Source: Methanobrevibacter sp.
GTDB taxonomy: Archaea; Methanobacteriota; Methanobacteria; Methanobacteriales; Methanobacteriaceae
Assembly: GCF_017406825.1 (NCBI RefSeq)
Contig: NZ_JAFQXT010000040.1
Span: forward strand, 1 to 64,000
DNA length: 64,000 nucleotides
Direction of reading: 5' to 3'
Made by a program: the position numbers and the translations under genes. This document shows, one piece after another, positions 27,374 to 37,311 of the stretch (within the stretch, counting starts at the first letter, position 1; the number at the start of each line of letters is the position of its first letter). The notes beneath the pieces were generated by a model that was given only the letters and a program-made list of their open reading frames with translations, was not told the DNA's origin and searched no databases.

Positions 27374-28206
27374 ATCATCTCTTCATATATCTCTTTCATT
27401 TTTAATGCGTCAATGTCACGTTCGGGTGTCTCGCAAATAATGTTTGCCTTCCAGCCGTTATCAATCAGATTAGCCAGCAGATCCCTGATATTCGGACCGT
27501 ATTCATCACTTTCATCCAGGGTATGATGTTTAACTTCACCGCCTTTTCCATATTCGATTGTTGTAAAATGGCAGTGCAGCATGTCAATGTCCAGATTATC
27601 TTCAATTATTGAGAATATGCAGTTATAATCCTCTTTTTTATTTAAGAATCCTCTGCCGCGAGCATGGACATGGGCAAAATCGATTGTAGGCTCGAAATGG
27701 TCGAATGTTGCACATAGCTCAACAACTTCCCTGACATTTCCAAGCTGTGTGCGTTTGCCTGTGGTTTCGGGAGCGAAGGTAAACTCTTCAATTCCTTCAG
27801 CTTCAAGTTCTTCAAACAGCCTTTCAACAGTATTTTTTGATATTTCCATGGCCTTTTCAGGTTTCCTGTTCAAATAAGCTCCAGGATGGAATACCAGGCG
27901 GTATGCTCCCATCCATTCCCCTGCACGGGCAGCTGCGATTAAATGGCCAATGCTCTTGTCAAGTTTTTCCTCTTCCTTTGCGCACAAATTTATATAGTAT
28001 GGGGCGTGCATTGAAACAAGAATGTCATGTTTTTGGGATTCTTTTTTAAGGGTGGTTGCTGCCTTTTCGCCAATTCTAACTCCATATGGGCTTTGATATT
28101 CGTAAGAATTCAGTCCCTCATCACTGATGTATTTCGGGGCTTTATATGCTGCTCCCTTGTAATTGACGGGACTTCCGGCAGGTCCAAAAAATACTCTGTT
28201 TTTCAT
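27370..28206 (-). CDS. Endonuclease IV-like TIM-barrel protein
   Basis: The 278-residue protein follows the endonuclease IV (Nfo) order of metal ligands: SMHAPY, VFHPGAY, FAPETTG, TIDFAHVHARG, HCHFT and ICETP at the end. Nfo cuts abasic sites in DNA. The ligand segment that reads D-R-H in E. coli Nfo appears here as EVKHH, so one zinc-binding Asp may be absent or displaced. It could be a repair nuclease or a related sugar isomerase-fold enzyme. The stop overlaps the end of the convergent zinc-ribbon gene by 4 bases. Confidence 0.75.
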   Translation of the reverse strand: MKNRVFFGPAGSPVNYKGAAYKAPKYISDEGLNSYEYQSPYGVRIGEKAATTLKKESQKHDILVSMHAPYYINLCAKEEEKLDKSIGHLIAAARAGEWMGAYRLVFHPGAYLNRKPEKAMEISKNTVERLFEELEAEGIEEFTFAPETTGKRTQLGNVREVVELCATFDHFEPTIDFAHVHARGRGFLNKKEDYNCIFSIIEDNLDIDMLHCHFTTIEYGKGGEVKHHTLDESDEYGPNIRDLLANLIDNGWKANIICETPERDIDALKMKEIYEEMI

Positions 28207-28239
28207 TTTAAATCAAAAAAATAGTAAAAAAGAGGGAAT

Positions 28240-29256
28240 TTATAATATTCCCATAGCTTTGTTGGTTTTGGCAATTGATTTTTCGTTATCGCTTTCCATT
28301 TCAAGAAGTGCACGAATAGCATCAATGTTTTCAGGTATTACATCAGATTCCTGATGCACCGCTTGCATGTAGAACAGTTCGTTTCCAACCACGTTGATTG
28401 ATTCTTTCCAAACCGGGATTTCATATAAGTCATTTCTGCTTCTTCCAAGTTCTTTTGCATATTCCATCAGTTCCGCAGTTGAGCCTAAACCTTCCTCAGC
28501 GGAAACGACAATCACTCTGGAACGTTTTTCTAATGCTTCAATAATCTCTTCGGTTTCAATATCGTTGTTGATTTCAACCATGATGTTGTGCTGGTGCATT
28601 AAAGTGGTTGGCACGAGCAATGCCATTGTTGTCACATCAATGCCTTTCATAACGGTTTTCACATCAGGGCCGTGGTGAGATGGCACTTTTGGAGGATTTG
28701 GAACAATAGCGTTGATTGGTCCTTTTTTGACTTCAGATGGGTCTGATCCTCTTCTAACCATTACTGCTCTGACTTTTTTGATATCTGCTATCGGGTCGAT
28801 TGTAGATAATGTACGGGTCAAACCGGTTGTGTTACATGAAACAACTCTGGTGTAATCCTTGCCGTAAGAGTCATCATAATTGGAAATAGCATTGAATGAA
28901 AGGCCGGTCAGTTCATGGTCTTCTCCACCTTGGTAGATGGCTTTCACACCAGCTTTTTTATACATTTCAAGGTTTTGCGGACCGATACTTCCAGGAGTAC
29001 AGTCAACAACAACATCTGCTTCCTGAATCATTTCTTCAACGGTTCCAGCTATTTCAATTCCCGCATCTTTGAATAATTGTTCTCTTTCAGGAATTCCAAT
29101 GTATAACGGATAGCCTTTTTCCTCAACAGCAGTTCTTGCTTCATAGTTTGGTCTAGTTTTACTTACACCAATGATTTTCATATCATCTTGAGCAGAAACA
29201 GCATCTGCCACTCTTTTACCGATGGTTCCATAACCATTAATTGCAACAGTTTTCAT
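28240..29256 (-). CDS. gap: Archaeal NAD(P)-dependent glyceraldehyde-3-phosphate dehydrogenase
   Basis: This enzyme interconverts glyceraldehyde-3-phosphate and 1,3-bisphosphoglycerate, mainly in the gluconeogenic direction in methanogens. The 338-residue protein starts [18 protein letters not shown] (nucleotide binding), carries the catalytic cysteine in [13 protein letters not shown] near residue 140, and has the archaeal HHGPDVKTV and PTTLMHQHN stretches. Length and motifs fit the archaeal type II family. A GGGAT site lies before the ATG. Confidence 0.94.
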   Translation of the reverse strand: MKTVAINGYGTIGKRVADAVSAQDDMKIIGVSKTRPNYEARTAVEEKGYPLYIGIPEREQLFKDAGIEIAGTVEEMIQEADVVVDCTPGSIGPQNLEMYKKAGVKAIYQGGEDHELTGLSFNAISNYDDSYGKDYTRVVSCNTTGLTRTLSTIDPIADIKKVRAVMVRRGSDPSEVKKGPINAIVPNPPKVPSHHGPDVKTVMKGIDVTTMALLVPTTLMHQHNIMVEINNDIETEEIIEALEKRSRVIVVSAEEGLGSTAELMEYAKELGRSRNDLYEIPVWKESINVVGNELFYMQAVHQESDVIPENIDAIRALLEMESDNEKSIAKTNKAMGIL

Positions 29257-29363
29257 TTTAATCCCTTTTTTTATAATAATTTTTAGAAATATTATTATAT
29301 GAGTTTAAATTTATTCTTTAACTTATTTAAAATTTGATATTTGACTTCACGTTTTCCATTAAG

Positions 29364-29371
29364 TATTTAAA
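29364..29371 (+). promoter_or_regulatory. TATA box of the alpha/beta hydrolase, leaderless geometry
   Basis: TATTTAAA is centred about 26 bases before the ATG at 29394 and no Shine-Dalgarno lies between, so transcription would begin at or near the start codon. Confidence 0.5.
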
Positions 29372-29393
29372 AGATTGGAATAAATTGTAAAAT

Positions 29394-30155
29394 ATGAATT
29401 TAAATTGCAAAGTTGAAGGAAGCGGCATACCATTGGTTTTTATTCATGGCCTGTCAGATAATTTGTTATATTGGGAATTTTTAGCAAGCAATCTTAAAGG
29501 CGATTTTCAGATTATACGATTTGATTTAAGGGGTCATGGTGAATCTGAACTTGGTAGTGATGAAATCACTATAGACACTTATGTTGAAGACTTGAATGGT
29601 CTTTTGGAGGAGCTAAATATTTCAAATGCAAATCTAATCGGATTTTCATTAGGAGGTGCCATTGCACAGAGCTTCACAATCAAATATCCCGATAAAGTGG
29701 ATTCTCTTGTGTTGATGTCCAGCTTTTATAAGGCGGACCAGCATTCATTTGAGGTCATTACTCAGTTTAAAAAGACATTAGCCAATAGTTTCGGCGAATT
29801 TTTCGACTATATCCTGCCATTGATTTTATGTCCGGAGGTTATTGAGGAAAATAAAGAGGAATTGATGGTTCTTAAGGAAATGGCTTCATTAAATGCTAAT
29901 GTGGATGCGTTTATTAAGGCGGTAGATGTGAGCTTGGACTTCAATATTGAAAATGAGATTTCTAAAATCAATGTCCCGACACTGGTTTTGGCCGGAAAAT
30001 ATGATGGGGTATTCTTGTTGGAATCACATAAAGATCTTCAAAGGCAAATTGAAAATTCTGAACTGATAGTTTTTGATAATGTAAAACACAATATTTTAAT
30101 CGGCGAAAATAACGAGAAAATATTGGATATTTTAAAAAGTTTTTATAAAAAATAA
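29394..30155 (+). CDS. Alpha/beta-hydrolase
   Basis: The 253-residue protein has the alpha/beta-hydrolase plan: oxyanion region FIHGLSDN near residue 18, DLRGHGES near 46, nucleophile elbow IGFSLGGA with Ser near residue 87, the acid in LAGKYDGVF and the His in VKHNILIG near the end. The substrate cannot be told from sequence; relatives include carboxylesterases and lactonases. The start seems leaderless, with a TATA box about 26 bases upstream. It is convergent with the copper genes and shares a hairpin at its end. Confidence 0.85.
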   Translation: MNLNCKVEGSGIPLVFIHGLSDNLLYWEFLASNLKGDFQIIRFDLRGHGESELGSDEITIDTYVEDLNGLLEELNISNANLIGFSLGGAIAQSFTIKYPDKVDSLVLMSSFYKADQHSFEVITQFKKTLANSFGEFFDYILPLILCPEVIEENKEELMVLKEMASLNANVDAFIKAVDVSLDFNIENEISKINVPTLVLAGKYDGVFLLESHKDLQRQIENSELIVFDNVKHNILIGENNEKILDILKSFYKK

Positions 30156-30158
30156 GAA

Positions 30159-30179
30159 AAAGTAGAATTATTCTACTTT
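30159..30179. terminator. Bidirectional hairpin between hydrolase and copZ-like gene
   Basis: AAAGTAGAA-TTA-TTCTACTTT is a perfect 9-base stem with a 3-base loop. It includes the last codons and stop of the copper chaperone and lies 4 bases after the hydrolase stop. T-runs are poor, so it may act in RNA stability more than in termination. Confidence 0.4.
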
Positions 30180-30371
30180 GAATCCTGCTTCTTCAACAGC
30201 TTCGTTAATGTCTGCGTCGCTTACGTCGCCGGACATTGTAATTTTAGTGATTCCGGAATCCAAATCTGCTTTTGCGTCTTCAATTCCGTCAATGTCTTTT
30301 AGACATAGTTCTACAGCATTTACGCATGATGGGCAGTGCATGCCCACTACTTTAATTTCTTTTTCAGCCAT
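30168..30371 (-). CDS. CopZ-like heavy-metal chaperone (HMA domain)
   Basis: This 67-residue protein is one HMA domain with the metal motif GMHCPSC near residue 12 and the C-terminal INEAVEEAGF of the ferredoxin-like fold. It would carry Cu(I) in the cytoplasm to the P-type ATPase encoded just upstream on the same strand, which lacks its own HMA domain. GGTGAG precedes the ATG at 30371. It is the last gene of the csoR-copA-copZ group. Confidence 0.85.
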   Translation of the reverse strand: MAEKEIKVVGMHCPSCVNAVELCLKDIDGIEDAKADLDSGITKITMSGDVSDADINEAVEEAGFKVE

Positions 30372-30400
30372 ATTTCTCACCTAATTATTGATAGTTAATA

Positions 30401-32257
30401 TTATGTCATCGCTTTATTTATAGTTTTAGTTATGCCTAACTTTTTTGCTCTTGTGTAATCTTTTTTTGAAATTTTGTAATTGGTCAATGTTGCTGAGTAC
30501 ACTATTACGATGACAGATCCGATATTGTGAATCAACGCCCCTTCAATTGGGTTTAGGATTCCAAGTATCGCCAATCCCATTGCAAGGATATTGACGATTA
30601 ATGCAAAGGTTATGGCAATATTTATGGTTCTTACGGTTTTTCTAGCAATTCCAATTAAATGAGGAAGATCTCCGATGTTGTCATTAATTAATGCTATGTT
30701 CGCCGCTTCAACTGACACATCACTTCCGATATCCCCCATTGCAATTCCAACATTGGCTTTTTTGAGTGAGGGGGCATCATTTATTCCATCTCCAATCATA
30801 GCAACTTTATGTCCGAGTAGTTGTTCATTTTTAATGTATTCCATTTTATCTTCAGGTAAACAGTTTGATATGACATTTCGAATTTTGATTTCATTTGCGA
30901 TAAGTTCTGCGGTTTTTTCATTATCTCCTGTAAGCAGTGTTGTCTTAACCCTCAATCTTTTTAGGTTTCTGATTGTTTCTTTTGAATTTTCGCGCAGGGT
31001 ATCTGCAAGTTGCACTTTCCCGATATATTCTGAGTCTTTGGCAACGAAAATCTCTGTTTTATTAGTTTTTTCTTCCACTACTTCAATATTCTGGGAATTA
31101 AGCAGTTTTTTGTTCCCGGCTATTATTTTTGAGCCGCTGATGTTTCCACTCACTCCCATGCCCAAATGCATTTCAAATTCATCGATTTCTGCCAGTTCAT
31201 TGCCTTTATAATAACTGACAATGGCTTTGGCCAGAGGATGTTCTGATCTGGATTCCAGTGAAGCTAAAAGATACATCATCTCTTCGGGATTTTTTGAAAC
31301 TACATTAACTACTTTTGGGATGCCATATGTTAGTGTTCCTGTTTTATCGAATACTAATTCACTAACATATGCCAGTTCCTCTAAAGATTCTCCGTCCTTC
31401 ACCAATATTCCATATCTTGCCAGATTTCCAATTGAAGCCATAATCGCTGTTGGAGTTGCAAGAACCAATGCACATGGGCAGAATACTACTAAAATGGTAA
31501 CTGACCTTATTATTTCAAAGGTGAATAAATATGTCAGAACTGCTGCTGTGAAGGCTATAACAACAATCATTGTAGCCCACTTGTCAGCTTGGCGAACGAT
31601 ATTTGCGTTTTCAGGTGATGAAGATTCAACCAGTCTGATTAATTTTTGAATGGAACTGTCTTTGCTTGATTTTGTTGATTTCATTGTGAATGAACCGTAA
31701 AGGTTAATAGTTCCGCTGTATACCTCATCGCCGACGCTTTTATCAACAGGCAATGATTCGCCTGTCAATGTGGCCTGGTCTATTGATGTTTTTCCATTGA
31801 CTATTACTCCATCGGTAGGTATGCTTTCTCCGGGAAGCACCTTTAAAATGTCCCCTATCTCTACTTTTTCAACTGGTATCCTTTTTTCGATTCCATTTTT
31901 AATTATTGTAGTAACTTGCGGAGTCATTTTAACAAGTTTTTCAATTTTTTCACGAGTTTTTGATACGGTGTATTCTTCTAAAAATCCTCCAATAGCCATA
32001 ATCGTCGCAATTTCTCCAGCGGCAAATACTTCGCCGATTATGATTGATGCAACAATAGCTATTGTAACTAGTAGATCTGCCTTAATATCAAATTCTGCAA
32101 TCATCCCTTCAACACATTCTTTAAATATTGGTATTCCACATAATAGTACTGCAATCCAAGCCAGATAGTCAAAGGATAGAATAAAACTTGATATTACGCT
32201 GATTATTGAAATGACTATTAGCAGTATGTCTTTTTTTTCATTTTGTGTCAAGTTCAT
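30401..32257 (-). CDS. Copper-type P1B ATPase, without N-terminal metal domain
   Basis: The 618-residue membrane pump has the P1B features: the metal-site motif CPC in FCPCALVLATP near residue 262, phosphorylation site DKTGTLT near 305, SEHPLA in the nucleotide domain and GDGINDAP near 500. CPC points to Cu(I)/Ag(I), though some members carry other metals. The usual N-terminal HMA domain is absent and is encoded separately 30 bases downstream. The ATG at 32257 (MNLTQNEK) has GGAG upstream. A CsoR-type operator lies at 32281-32298. Confidence 0.9.
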   Translation of the reverse strand: MNLTQNEKKDILLIVISIISVISSFILSFDYLAWIAVLLCGIPIFKECVEGMIAEFDIKADLLVTIAIVASIIIGEVFAAGEIATIMAIGGFLEEYTVSKTREKIEKLVKMTPQVTTIIKNGIEKRIPVEKVEIGDILKVLPGESIPTDGVIVNGKTSIDQATLTGESLPVDKSVGDEVYSGTINLYGSFTMKSTKSSKDSSIQKLIRLVESSSPENANIVRQADKWATMIVVIAFTAAVLTYLFTFEIIRSVTILVVFCPCALVLATPTAIMASIGNLARYGILVKDGESLEELAYVSELVFDKTGTLTYGIPKVVNVVSKNPEEMMYLLASLESRSEHPLAKAIVSYYKGNELAEIDEFEMHLGMGVSGNISGSKIIAGNKKLLNSQNIEVVEEKTNKTEIFVAKDSEYIGKVQLADTLRENSKETIRNLKRLRVKTTLLTGDNEKTAELIANEIKIRNVISNCLPEDKMEYIKNEQLLGHKVAMIGDGINDAPSLKKANVGIAMGDIGSDVSVEAANIALINDNIGDLPHLIGIARKTVRTINIAITFALIVNILAMGLAILGILNPIEGALIHNIGSVIVIVYSATLTNYKISKKDYTRAKKLGITKTINKAMT

Positions 32258-32280
32258 TTTCAACAACTCCGAGGTATGGA

Positions 32281-32298
32281 TATACCCTATGGGGTATA
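32281..32298. promoter_or_regulatory. CsoR-type operator upstream of copA-like gene
   Basis: TATACCCTATGGGGTATA is an 18-base near-palindrome with a G-tract and an A/T flank, the pattern of CsoR operators. It is 24 bases before the start of the ATPase gene and is followed by the csoR-like gene upstream. Confidence 0.65.
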
Positions 32299-32316
32299 AA
32301 GTTATTTTAAAAAAAA

Positions 32317-32589
32317 TTAAAGTCTGGAGTAGTATTCCAATATTGAGGAAATATCTCCTAAGGCTTCATCGGAATCTCCATCTTCAATAGCTTCCTTTAC
32401 ACAATGTTCGAGGTGACCTTCAACGATAATGTGCCCTACTTTATGTAATGCGGATTTTGATGCATTAACCTGCATTAATATCTGTTCACAGGGAATGTCT
32501 TCATCAATCATACGATCGATTGCATTCAGTTGGCCGATGATTTTTTTAAGTCTTCTGTGTAAATTTGCACTATCCATACATTCTTTCAT
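32317..32589 (-). CDS. csoR: CsoR/FrmR-family metal-sensing repressor
   Basis: The 90-residue all-helical protein has the copper-sensor ligand set Cys34, His59 and Cys63 in CEQILMQVN and EGHLEHC, matching CsoR of other organisms. The N-terminal HRRLKKIIGQLNAI is the DNA-contact helix. CsoR proteins bind DNA without metal and let go when Cu(I) binds. Here it would repress itself and the pump through sites at 32281-32298 and 32602-32619. Confidence 0.88.
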   Translation of the reverse strand: MKECMDSANLHRRLKKIIGQLNAIDRMIDEDIPCEQILMQVNASKSALHKVGHIIVEGHLEHCVKEAIEDGDSDEALGDISSILEYYSRL

Positions 32590-32601
32590 AATAACACATC
32601 C

Positions 32602-32619
32602 TATACCTATAGGGGTATA
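32602..32619. promoter_or_regulatory. CsoR-type operator upstream of csoR
   Basis: TATACCTATAGGGGTATA is a second 18-base near-palindrome, closely related to the one before the ATPase gene. It lies 13 bases upstream of the csoR start and just downstream of a TATA-like TTTATATAA (about 32632-32640 on the minus strand), so binding would block initiation. Confidence 0.6.
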
Positions 32620-32691
32620 TGATTTTTTTATTATATAAATGTTGGGATTTGAAAAATTTAAAAAATAAAAAAAAGGAGGAAAAGTTTAAAT

Positions 32692-33789
32692 TTAATTCTG
32701 ATTTTCCATTTCCTCAAATTTAGCTGGGAAATATGTATCTACAACATATTCAAGCCCATACTTGGAAAAAGATTGTTGTTCTGCTTTTTTACCGATCTTA
32801 AGCATCTTTTTAATTTCTGTCTGCCAGAAATCATTTTTATACCTCGGGTCTTTGGAAAGCTCTTTAAGCCTTAATACATCAACAGGTTTGAGATCATCAG
32901 TAGGCAATTCATAATTGATAATGTCTGATGCTGTTACTCCAATGAATTTGGCATCAGGAGTTGCAAGATCGTGATTAACGTGCGCTAATTTTGCACTTCC
33001 TGAAATGATTACCTGTGCGATGTGGAATCCCCAAGGGTCTCCGTCGTTACAGATGTATACTGGCAGATTCAATTCTTCATTAACTCTTTTAATGAATCTT
33101 CTTGTTGCACGGGCAGCTTGTCCTTTAAGTCCCACAATCAAACAATTGAATCTCTCATGAGCATTTTCCTGAACCAACCTGTGGAACATTCCCATGGTTT
33201 CCACAGCCAATACCTTGTCAACATTATGGTCTAAAAAGTCGACTTGGTCAATTGTTGGAGAGATGGTATAACCTGATTTTCCCATTTTTGCAGCATTGAT
33301 TTCAACTTCATCAAATAATGTAAGGTCCCCGTAAACGGATGCTCCGTCTTCTTCAGGCATTAAACCTAAATCCTCACGAGTAGTTCCCAGAGTCACCTCC
33401 AAGTCTTCCCCTACAATGTTGGATTCTTGCTGTGATTTAAAACTTATTCCCCAACCTTCGGAAACGTAATACATTTCCCTGATTGTTGCTGTTTTTTCAC
33501 GTGCCACAAGGTCCTTACAGAAATTAGCCACATAAACCATCTGACCCAATTTTCTGATTTGTTTAACATTTCCCAAAGATCTTCTACCGTATCTATCCCC
33601 TAATACGTAGTATCTTTTGGCGTCATCATAAACAATGTTTCCGGTACCACGGGATGGAACTTTAATGTTAGGCACTTGATTTTTTTCAATCTCTTCAATA
33701 ATTTCCTGGCCTAATCCTTTTAATTTGTTGTAGGTGTATTCTTTCCTAAGTTCTTTATGTGATTTTTCGTCTTGTTTAACTTTTGCCAT
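32692..33789 (-). CDS. top6A: DNA topoisomerase VI subunit A
   Basis: This is the Spo11-related DNA-cutting subunit of the archaeal type IIB topoisomerase, which relaxes and decatenates DNA. The 365-residue protein carries the active Tyr in [13 protein letters not shown] (Tyr107 or Tyr108) in the winged-helix domain, and the Toprim acidic motif [14 protein letters not shown] near residue 245. It starts 9 bases after the subunit B stop with GGTGAT before the ATG, so the two subunits are co-translated. Confidence 0.95.
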   Translation of the reverse strand: MAKVKQDEKSHKELRKEYTYNKLKGLGQEIIEEIEKNQVPNIKVPSRGTGNIVYDDAKRYYVLGDRYGRRSLGNVKQIRKLGQMVYVANFCKDLVAREKTATIREMYYVSEGWGISFKSQQESNIVGEDLEVTLGTTREDLGLMPEEDGASVYGDLTLFDEVEINAAKMGKSGYTISPTIDQVDFLDHNVDKVLAVETMGMFHRLVQENAHERFNCLIVGLKGQAARATRRFIKRVNEELNLPVYICNDGDPWGFHIAQVIISGSAKLAHVNHDLATPDAKFIGVTASDIINYELPTDDLKPVDVLRLKELSKDPRYKNDFWQTEIKKMLKIGKKAEQQSFSKYGLEYVVDTYFPAKFEEMENQN

Positions 33790-33798
33790 CTAAATCAC

Positions 33799-35505
33799 CT
33801 AATCCTCAAAACCGTCATCGATATCATCTTCAATGAAATTGTCTAATGTGGAATTACCCTCTTCGACGGCATGTCCAAATTCATCGACTTCTTCCATGAT
33901 GATTGCGTCAAGTTCTTCTTCTTCCTCTTCTTCTTCAACTGTTTCCCCAAGCAATTCTGCAAGAGCCCTTTTGGTAACTTTTGCAAGCACTTCCTGATAT
34001 TCAGGAACTCCAGTTTCACCAAGTTTTGCAGCTTCTTCGATAATGACCGGAACGTATTCCTCGAATACTTTGGAACGTTGTTCTTTTTCTTTAGCTGCTC
34101 TTTTAGCCCTAATATGTTTTTGCAATTTACGGGCCAGTTTCATGGTGGCCTGTCTGATTTCATGAACGATTTCAGGTTCTGGAGATACGCTTTGCTTTCC
34201 AGTTGAGAGGTACGGTACCTGAGTTGAAATAATATTTACAAATAAGGTTAATGGAGTGTTGTCCATGTCTTTCAAGCCATAACGTTTCCAATCGATACTT
34301 TTAAGTGCTTCTGTGATGGCACAGCTTCCTGCATCAAATGTTAATGGAACTCTGTTTGCAAATCTCATAATCTCTGATTTTCTCTGTTCGTTAACGACTC
34401 TTCCGGCATTTCCTCCATAAGCAAGACCCGCTTCAATAATGAATGAAACCCCTCCTGCATAGGTAACAGGTTTTCTTGTAATTGTTGCTACAAATTCAGG
34501 TTTAAGGATTTGTTTCATACCCTTTTCGATTTGCTCGGATCCGATTGGTATAAGTCCATCAGTTGGCGGAGCCATGAATTTCATTTTCTTAAAGCAGTGA
34601 ACGATTGCTTCCGCTTCCTGGAATGTCATGGCCTTAGGACGTTTGTTCATGTCGATTCCAGTTATCTCTGCGATTTCATCAGCCCTTTTGTTTGACATTC
34701 TTGACAATGAAGAGGTCAGCATACTCTTGTATCTTCTGCTGTCGGTATTTTGCGCCATGGTCATCAAGTCATCTGCACTTACACCTTTAGGGTGTGGCAG
34801 GACTTCTTTTGGCTGTACCGGAACAACATCTGCTGCCCTTTTAAAGATGTATTTATGTCCTGAAGGGTCTCTGAATGTGATTCTTGCATGAGGGTTACCG
34901 ATCATGGTTCTTCTGATGTATTCGAATGCACCTTGTTCTGCAAGGGAGTATGATACTTCCTTGAATTGCAATTCGATACATACCCCGGTACTTTCAGCAG
35001 GGTAGTCTTCCCTTTCCATTAGAATTCCGCGGTTGTTTTTAACGTCCATCTGGAATTTCATTTTCACTCCTTTAATTTCACCGCCTTCCTTGTAGCATGA
35101 AATTACGCGAGCAGGCTTACCTGTGGTCATTTGGGATAGGAGTACACAACCACTACAACCTAAACCTTGCTGTCCTCTGGATTGGATGTTTCTGAATTTA
35201 GATCCTGCAAACATCATACAGTATACCTGCATAACGTAGTCTTCAGGAATTCCCGGCCCATTATCTTTGTGTCTTAAAATATAATGTTCCTTGTCAACAC
35301 GTTTTAATTCGATGTCGATATCAGGCAAGATTCCGGCTTCTTCACATGCATCAAAACTGTTAGTAATCAATTCGTGGAATACGATGGTTAAAGAACGGAT
35401 TTTACCAGTGAATCCCAACATCTGCTTGTTTTTTCTAAAGAATTCAGATGGGGTTAATCTTTGAAAGTCCTCTTCCCAATCTAATCCTAGTTGTTGTTGG
35501 TCCAA
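33799..35505 (-). CDS. top6B: DNA topoisomerase VI subunit B, TTG start
   Basis: This is the GHKL ATPase subunit. Of 568 residues, the N-terminal domain has [14 protein letters not shown] near residue 50 and [11 protein letters not shown] near 100, then the G2 region QQGLGCSGC near 130; the transducer domain follows. The C-terminal 40 residues are strongly acidic (many Glu and Asp), which is unusual but seen in some methanogens. The start is TTG at 35505, with AAGGAGG about 8 bases upstream and no better ATG. Confidence 0.94.
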   Translation of the reverse strand: MDQQQLGLDWEEDFQRLTPSEFFRKNKQMLGFTGKIRSLTIVFHELITNSFDACEEAGILPDIDIELKRVDKEHYILRHKDNGPGIPEDYVMQVYCMMFAGSKFRNIQSRGQQGLGCSGCVLLSQMTTGKPARVISCYKEGGEIKGVKMKFQMDVKNNRGILMEREDYPAESTGVCIELQFKEVSYSLAEQGAFEYIRRTMIGNPHARITFRDPSGHKYIFKRAADVVPVQPKEVLPHPKGVSADDLMTMAQNTDSRRYKSMLTSSLSRMSNKRADEIAEITGIDMNKRPKAMTFQEAEAIVHCFKKMKFMAPPTDGLIPIGSEQIEKGMKQILKPEFVATITRKPVTYAGGVSFIIEAGLAYGGNAGRVVNEQRKSEIMRFANRVPLTFDAGSCAITEALKSIDWKRYGLKDMDNTPLTLFVNIISTQVPYLSTGKQSVSPEPEIVHEIRQATMKLARKLQKHIRAKRAAKEKEQRSKVFEEYVPVIIEEAAKLGETGVPEYQEVLAKVTKRALAELLGETVEEEEEEEELDAIIMEEVDEFGHAVEEGNSTLDNFIEDDIDDGFED

Positions 35506-35854
35506 AATTTTTTCCTCCTTGTAAATTTCATATATTTAAATTTATCATGATAGTCCATATAAATAAATTGAGAGAGAGCATTTGAAAAGTAATATTTTTA
35601 CCCTACCCTATCTAATTCATCTAAATGTATGGAGAAATAATAATTTAAAAATATGTAGAAAATATAGTATTTGCACTACACTATCTATATAAGTTGGTCA
35701 AAGTATATAAAACTTTTCAAGTATTGGTATAATTTTTAAAGCAAAATGTTATTATTATTGATTTGGTTCTGTAATATTTCTTTGATATGATTTTTTAGTG
35801 ATGTGGAAAAATTTTCAATTGTGTTAAAAAATAATAATGTAGGAGATTAAACTC
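35506..35854. other. Intergenic region upstream of top6B with two copies of a 12-base motif
   Basis: No gene, tRNA or structured RNA was seen in these 349 bases. CTACCCTATCTA at 35603-35614 and CTACACTATCTA at 35676-35687 differ by one base. The second overlaps a TATA-like stretch. On the minus strand another TATA-like element, TTTAAATATATG, sits about 30 bases before the top6B ribosome site. Confidence 0.4.
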
Positions 35855-36472
35855 CTAATAATCTTTTTCATCAAATTCAATGCCGTCCCTGAATTCGATT
35901 TTATCCTCTTCAATTCCGACAAGGTCTTTGAATTCCTTCATTTTCAATGAATCCTTCTTATGTTCTAAAAATCCATAAACGGATTTGTGTCTTGATCCGT
36001 TCAAAATCATTTCAATAGCTTCCTTTGCAATCATGATGTTGTCCATTTCACCAATCAATGAAACTGTTTTGCCATAGACCGCCATGTCAACTTCGGCCAT
36101 TTCCATGATTATTTCACGAGTCTTGCCGTCTTTACCAATGATTCTGCCTTTATGTCTTGCAAGTGCCTTTTTGGATTTGCCGATGTATAACGGCAGACTG
36201 ATAACTTCCAAATAAATATCATCACTGATAAGTTTCATCGCTACTTCCGGATTAAATCCTCTAGCTATTGCTTTAACGATATGATTTGCATTCCATACTC
36301 CCAATGGATCTTCCATATCATCGCTTGGTGTGATATAAACTGTGCCTTCATCGCTATCAATGTCCAGTATTGTTCCGGTTATTTTTTCAATGGACTTCTT
36401 AACATTACCATTGCTTCCAATCAATGCCCCCACTCTATTTTGGGGTATTTTTAAATAATCTGTTTCTGGCAT
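35855..36472 (-). CDS. KH-domain RNA-binding protein (Pno1/Dim2-like)
   Basis: The 205-residue protein has two KH domains: one with RVGALIGSNGNVKKSIEKITG near residue 10 and one with HKGRIIGKDGKTREIIMEMA near residue 105 (GSNG and GKDG loops). It matches archaeal Dim2/Pno1, an 18S/16S rRNA processing factor of the small subunit. GGTGAT precedes the ATG. It follows Rio1 and aIF1A on the same strand, a known archaeal grouping of ribosome-assembly genes. Confidence 0.87.
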   Translation of the reverse strand: MPETDYLKIPQNRVGALIGSNGNVKKSIEKITGTILDIDSDEGTVYITPSDDMEDPLGVWNANHIVKAIARGFNPEVAMKLISDDIYLEVISLPLYIGKSKKALARHKGRIIGKDGKTREIIMEMAEVDMAVYGKTVSLIGEMDNIMIAKEAIEMILNGSRHKSVYGFLEHKKDSLKMKEFKDLVGIEEDKIEFRDGIEFDEKDY

Positions 36473-36510
36473 AAAATATCACCTTTAATATTAGTTGGTC
36501 ATTATAATTA

Positions 36511-37284
36511 TTAAAATTTAGGATTAACATATTCCCAAACTTCTTCAAAACTGGTTTTAACACCAAGTTTTGAATATTCCCTTACGAGGGTGTTTATGTC
36601 CCTTTCAAGCAGTTCCTTTGAAATTGGATTGTCCAACACAACGGATTGTGAAACGTCAATAATTACAGGTTCTTCATTCAAATTCAGGATGTTGTAATTG
36701 GACAGGTCTCCATGAACCAGCTTTGCATCGTTAACAAACATCTTCAACTGAACCAGTAGCTTATTCCAGAATTCTTCCGGCTCTTGCGGCAGCTGATTTT
36801 TGACGGGTTGTGCAGGATTTCCGTCTTCATCGCCAATAAACTCAATTAGCAGAACGTTATTTGAACTTGTAATCGGTTCGGGAACATTAACTCCAGCAGT
36901 GTGTAGGCGGGTCAGGTTTTTAAACTCTTTTGTTACCCATGAATATATGATTTTCCTTTTGTTTTTAGTTTTAACATTGAATCTTGGATCTCCTTTAAGG
37001 TAGTAATCCATTTTTTTAAAATCGGATGTGGCGATTCTGTATATTTTCACGGCCACAAATTTTTCGTCATCGGTTATGCCGGTTAAAACGTTCGCTTCCT
37101 TTCCGGTACTTATGGCACCGTTCAAAACATCAATGTATCCCTGGTTGGCTAATTTGTATAGTGTTTCTAATGTGATTTTATCAAAAATTTCATTCCCTGT
37201 CTTTCTCTCGGAATTGTCCTTTCTTCTTTTTTCAGAATGAATTTTTTGATGTTTTGCATCGGCTTTAGCGACTTTTGGGTCCAT
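36511..37284 (-). CDS. rio1: RIO1-type atypical protein kinase
   Basis: Rio1 is an ATPase/kinase of late small-subunit maturation. The 257-residue protein has the RIO ATP-binding loop STGKEANVL near residue 60, KIYRIATSDFK near 78, and the catalytic loop LVHGDLSNYNIL near 190 followed by IIDVSQSVV with the metal Asp. The Rio1 type is supported by the STGKEA and SDFKxxxxY segments. The ATG at 37284 (MDPKVAK) is preferred to an upstream TTG. It sits 27 bases after aIF1A. Confidence 0.9.
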   Translation of the reverse strand: MDPKVAKADAKHQKIHSEKRRKDNSERKTGNEIFDKITLETLYKLANQGYIDVLNGAISTGKEANVLTGITDDEKFVAVKIYRIATSDFKKMDYYLKGDPRFNVKTKNKRKIIYSWVTKEFKNLTRLHTAGVNVPEPITSSNNVLLIEFIGDEDGNPAQPVKNQLPQEPEEFWNKLLVQLKMFVNDAKLVHGDLSNYNILNLNEEPVIIDVSQSVVLDNPISKELLERDINTLVREYSKLGVKTSFEEVWEYVNPKF

Positions 37285-37311
37285 CAAAATCAAAAAAATA
37301 AGTAAATGTGA

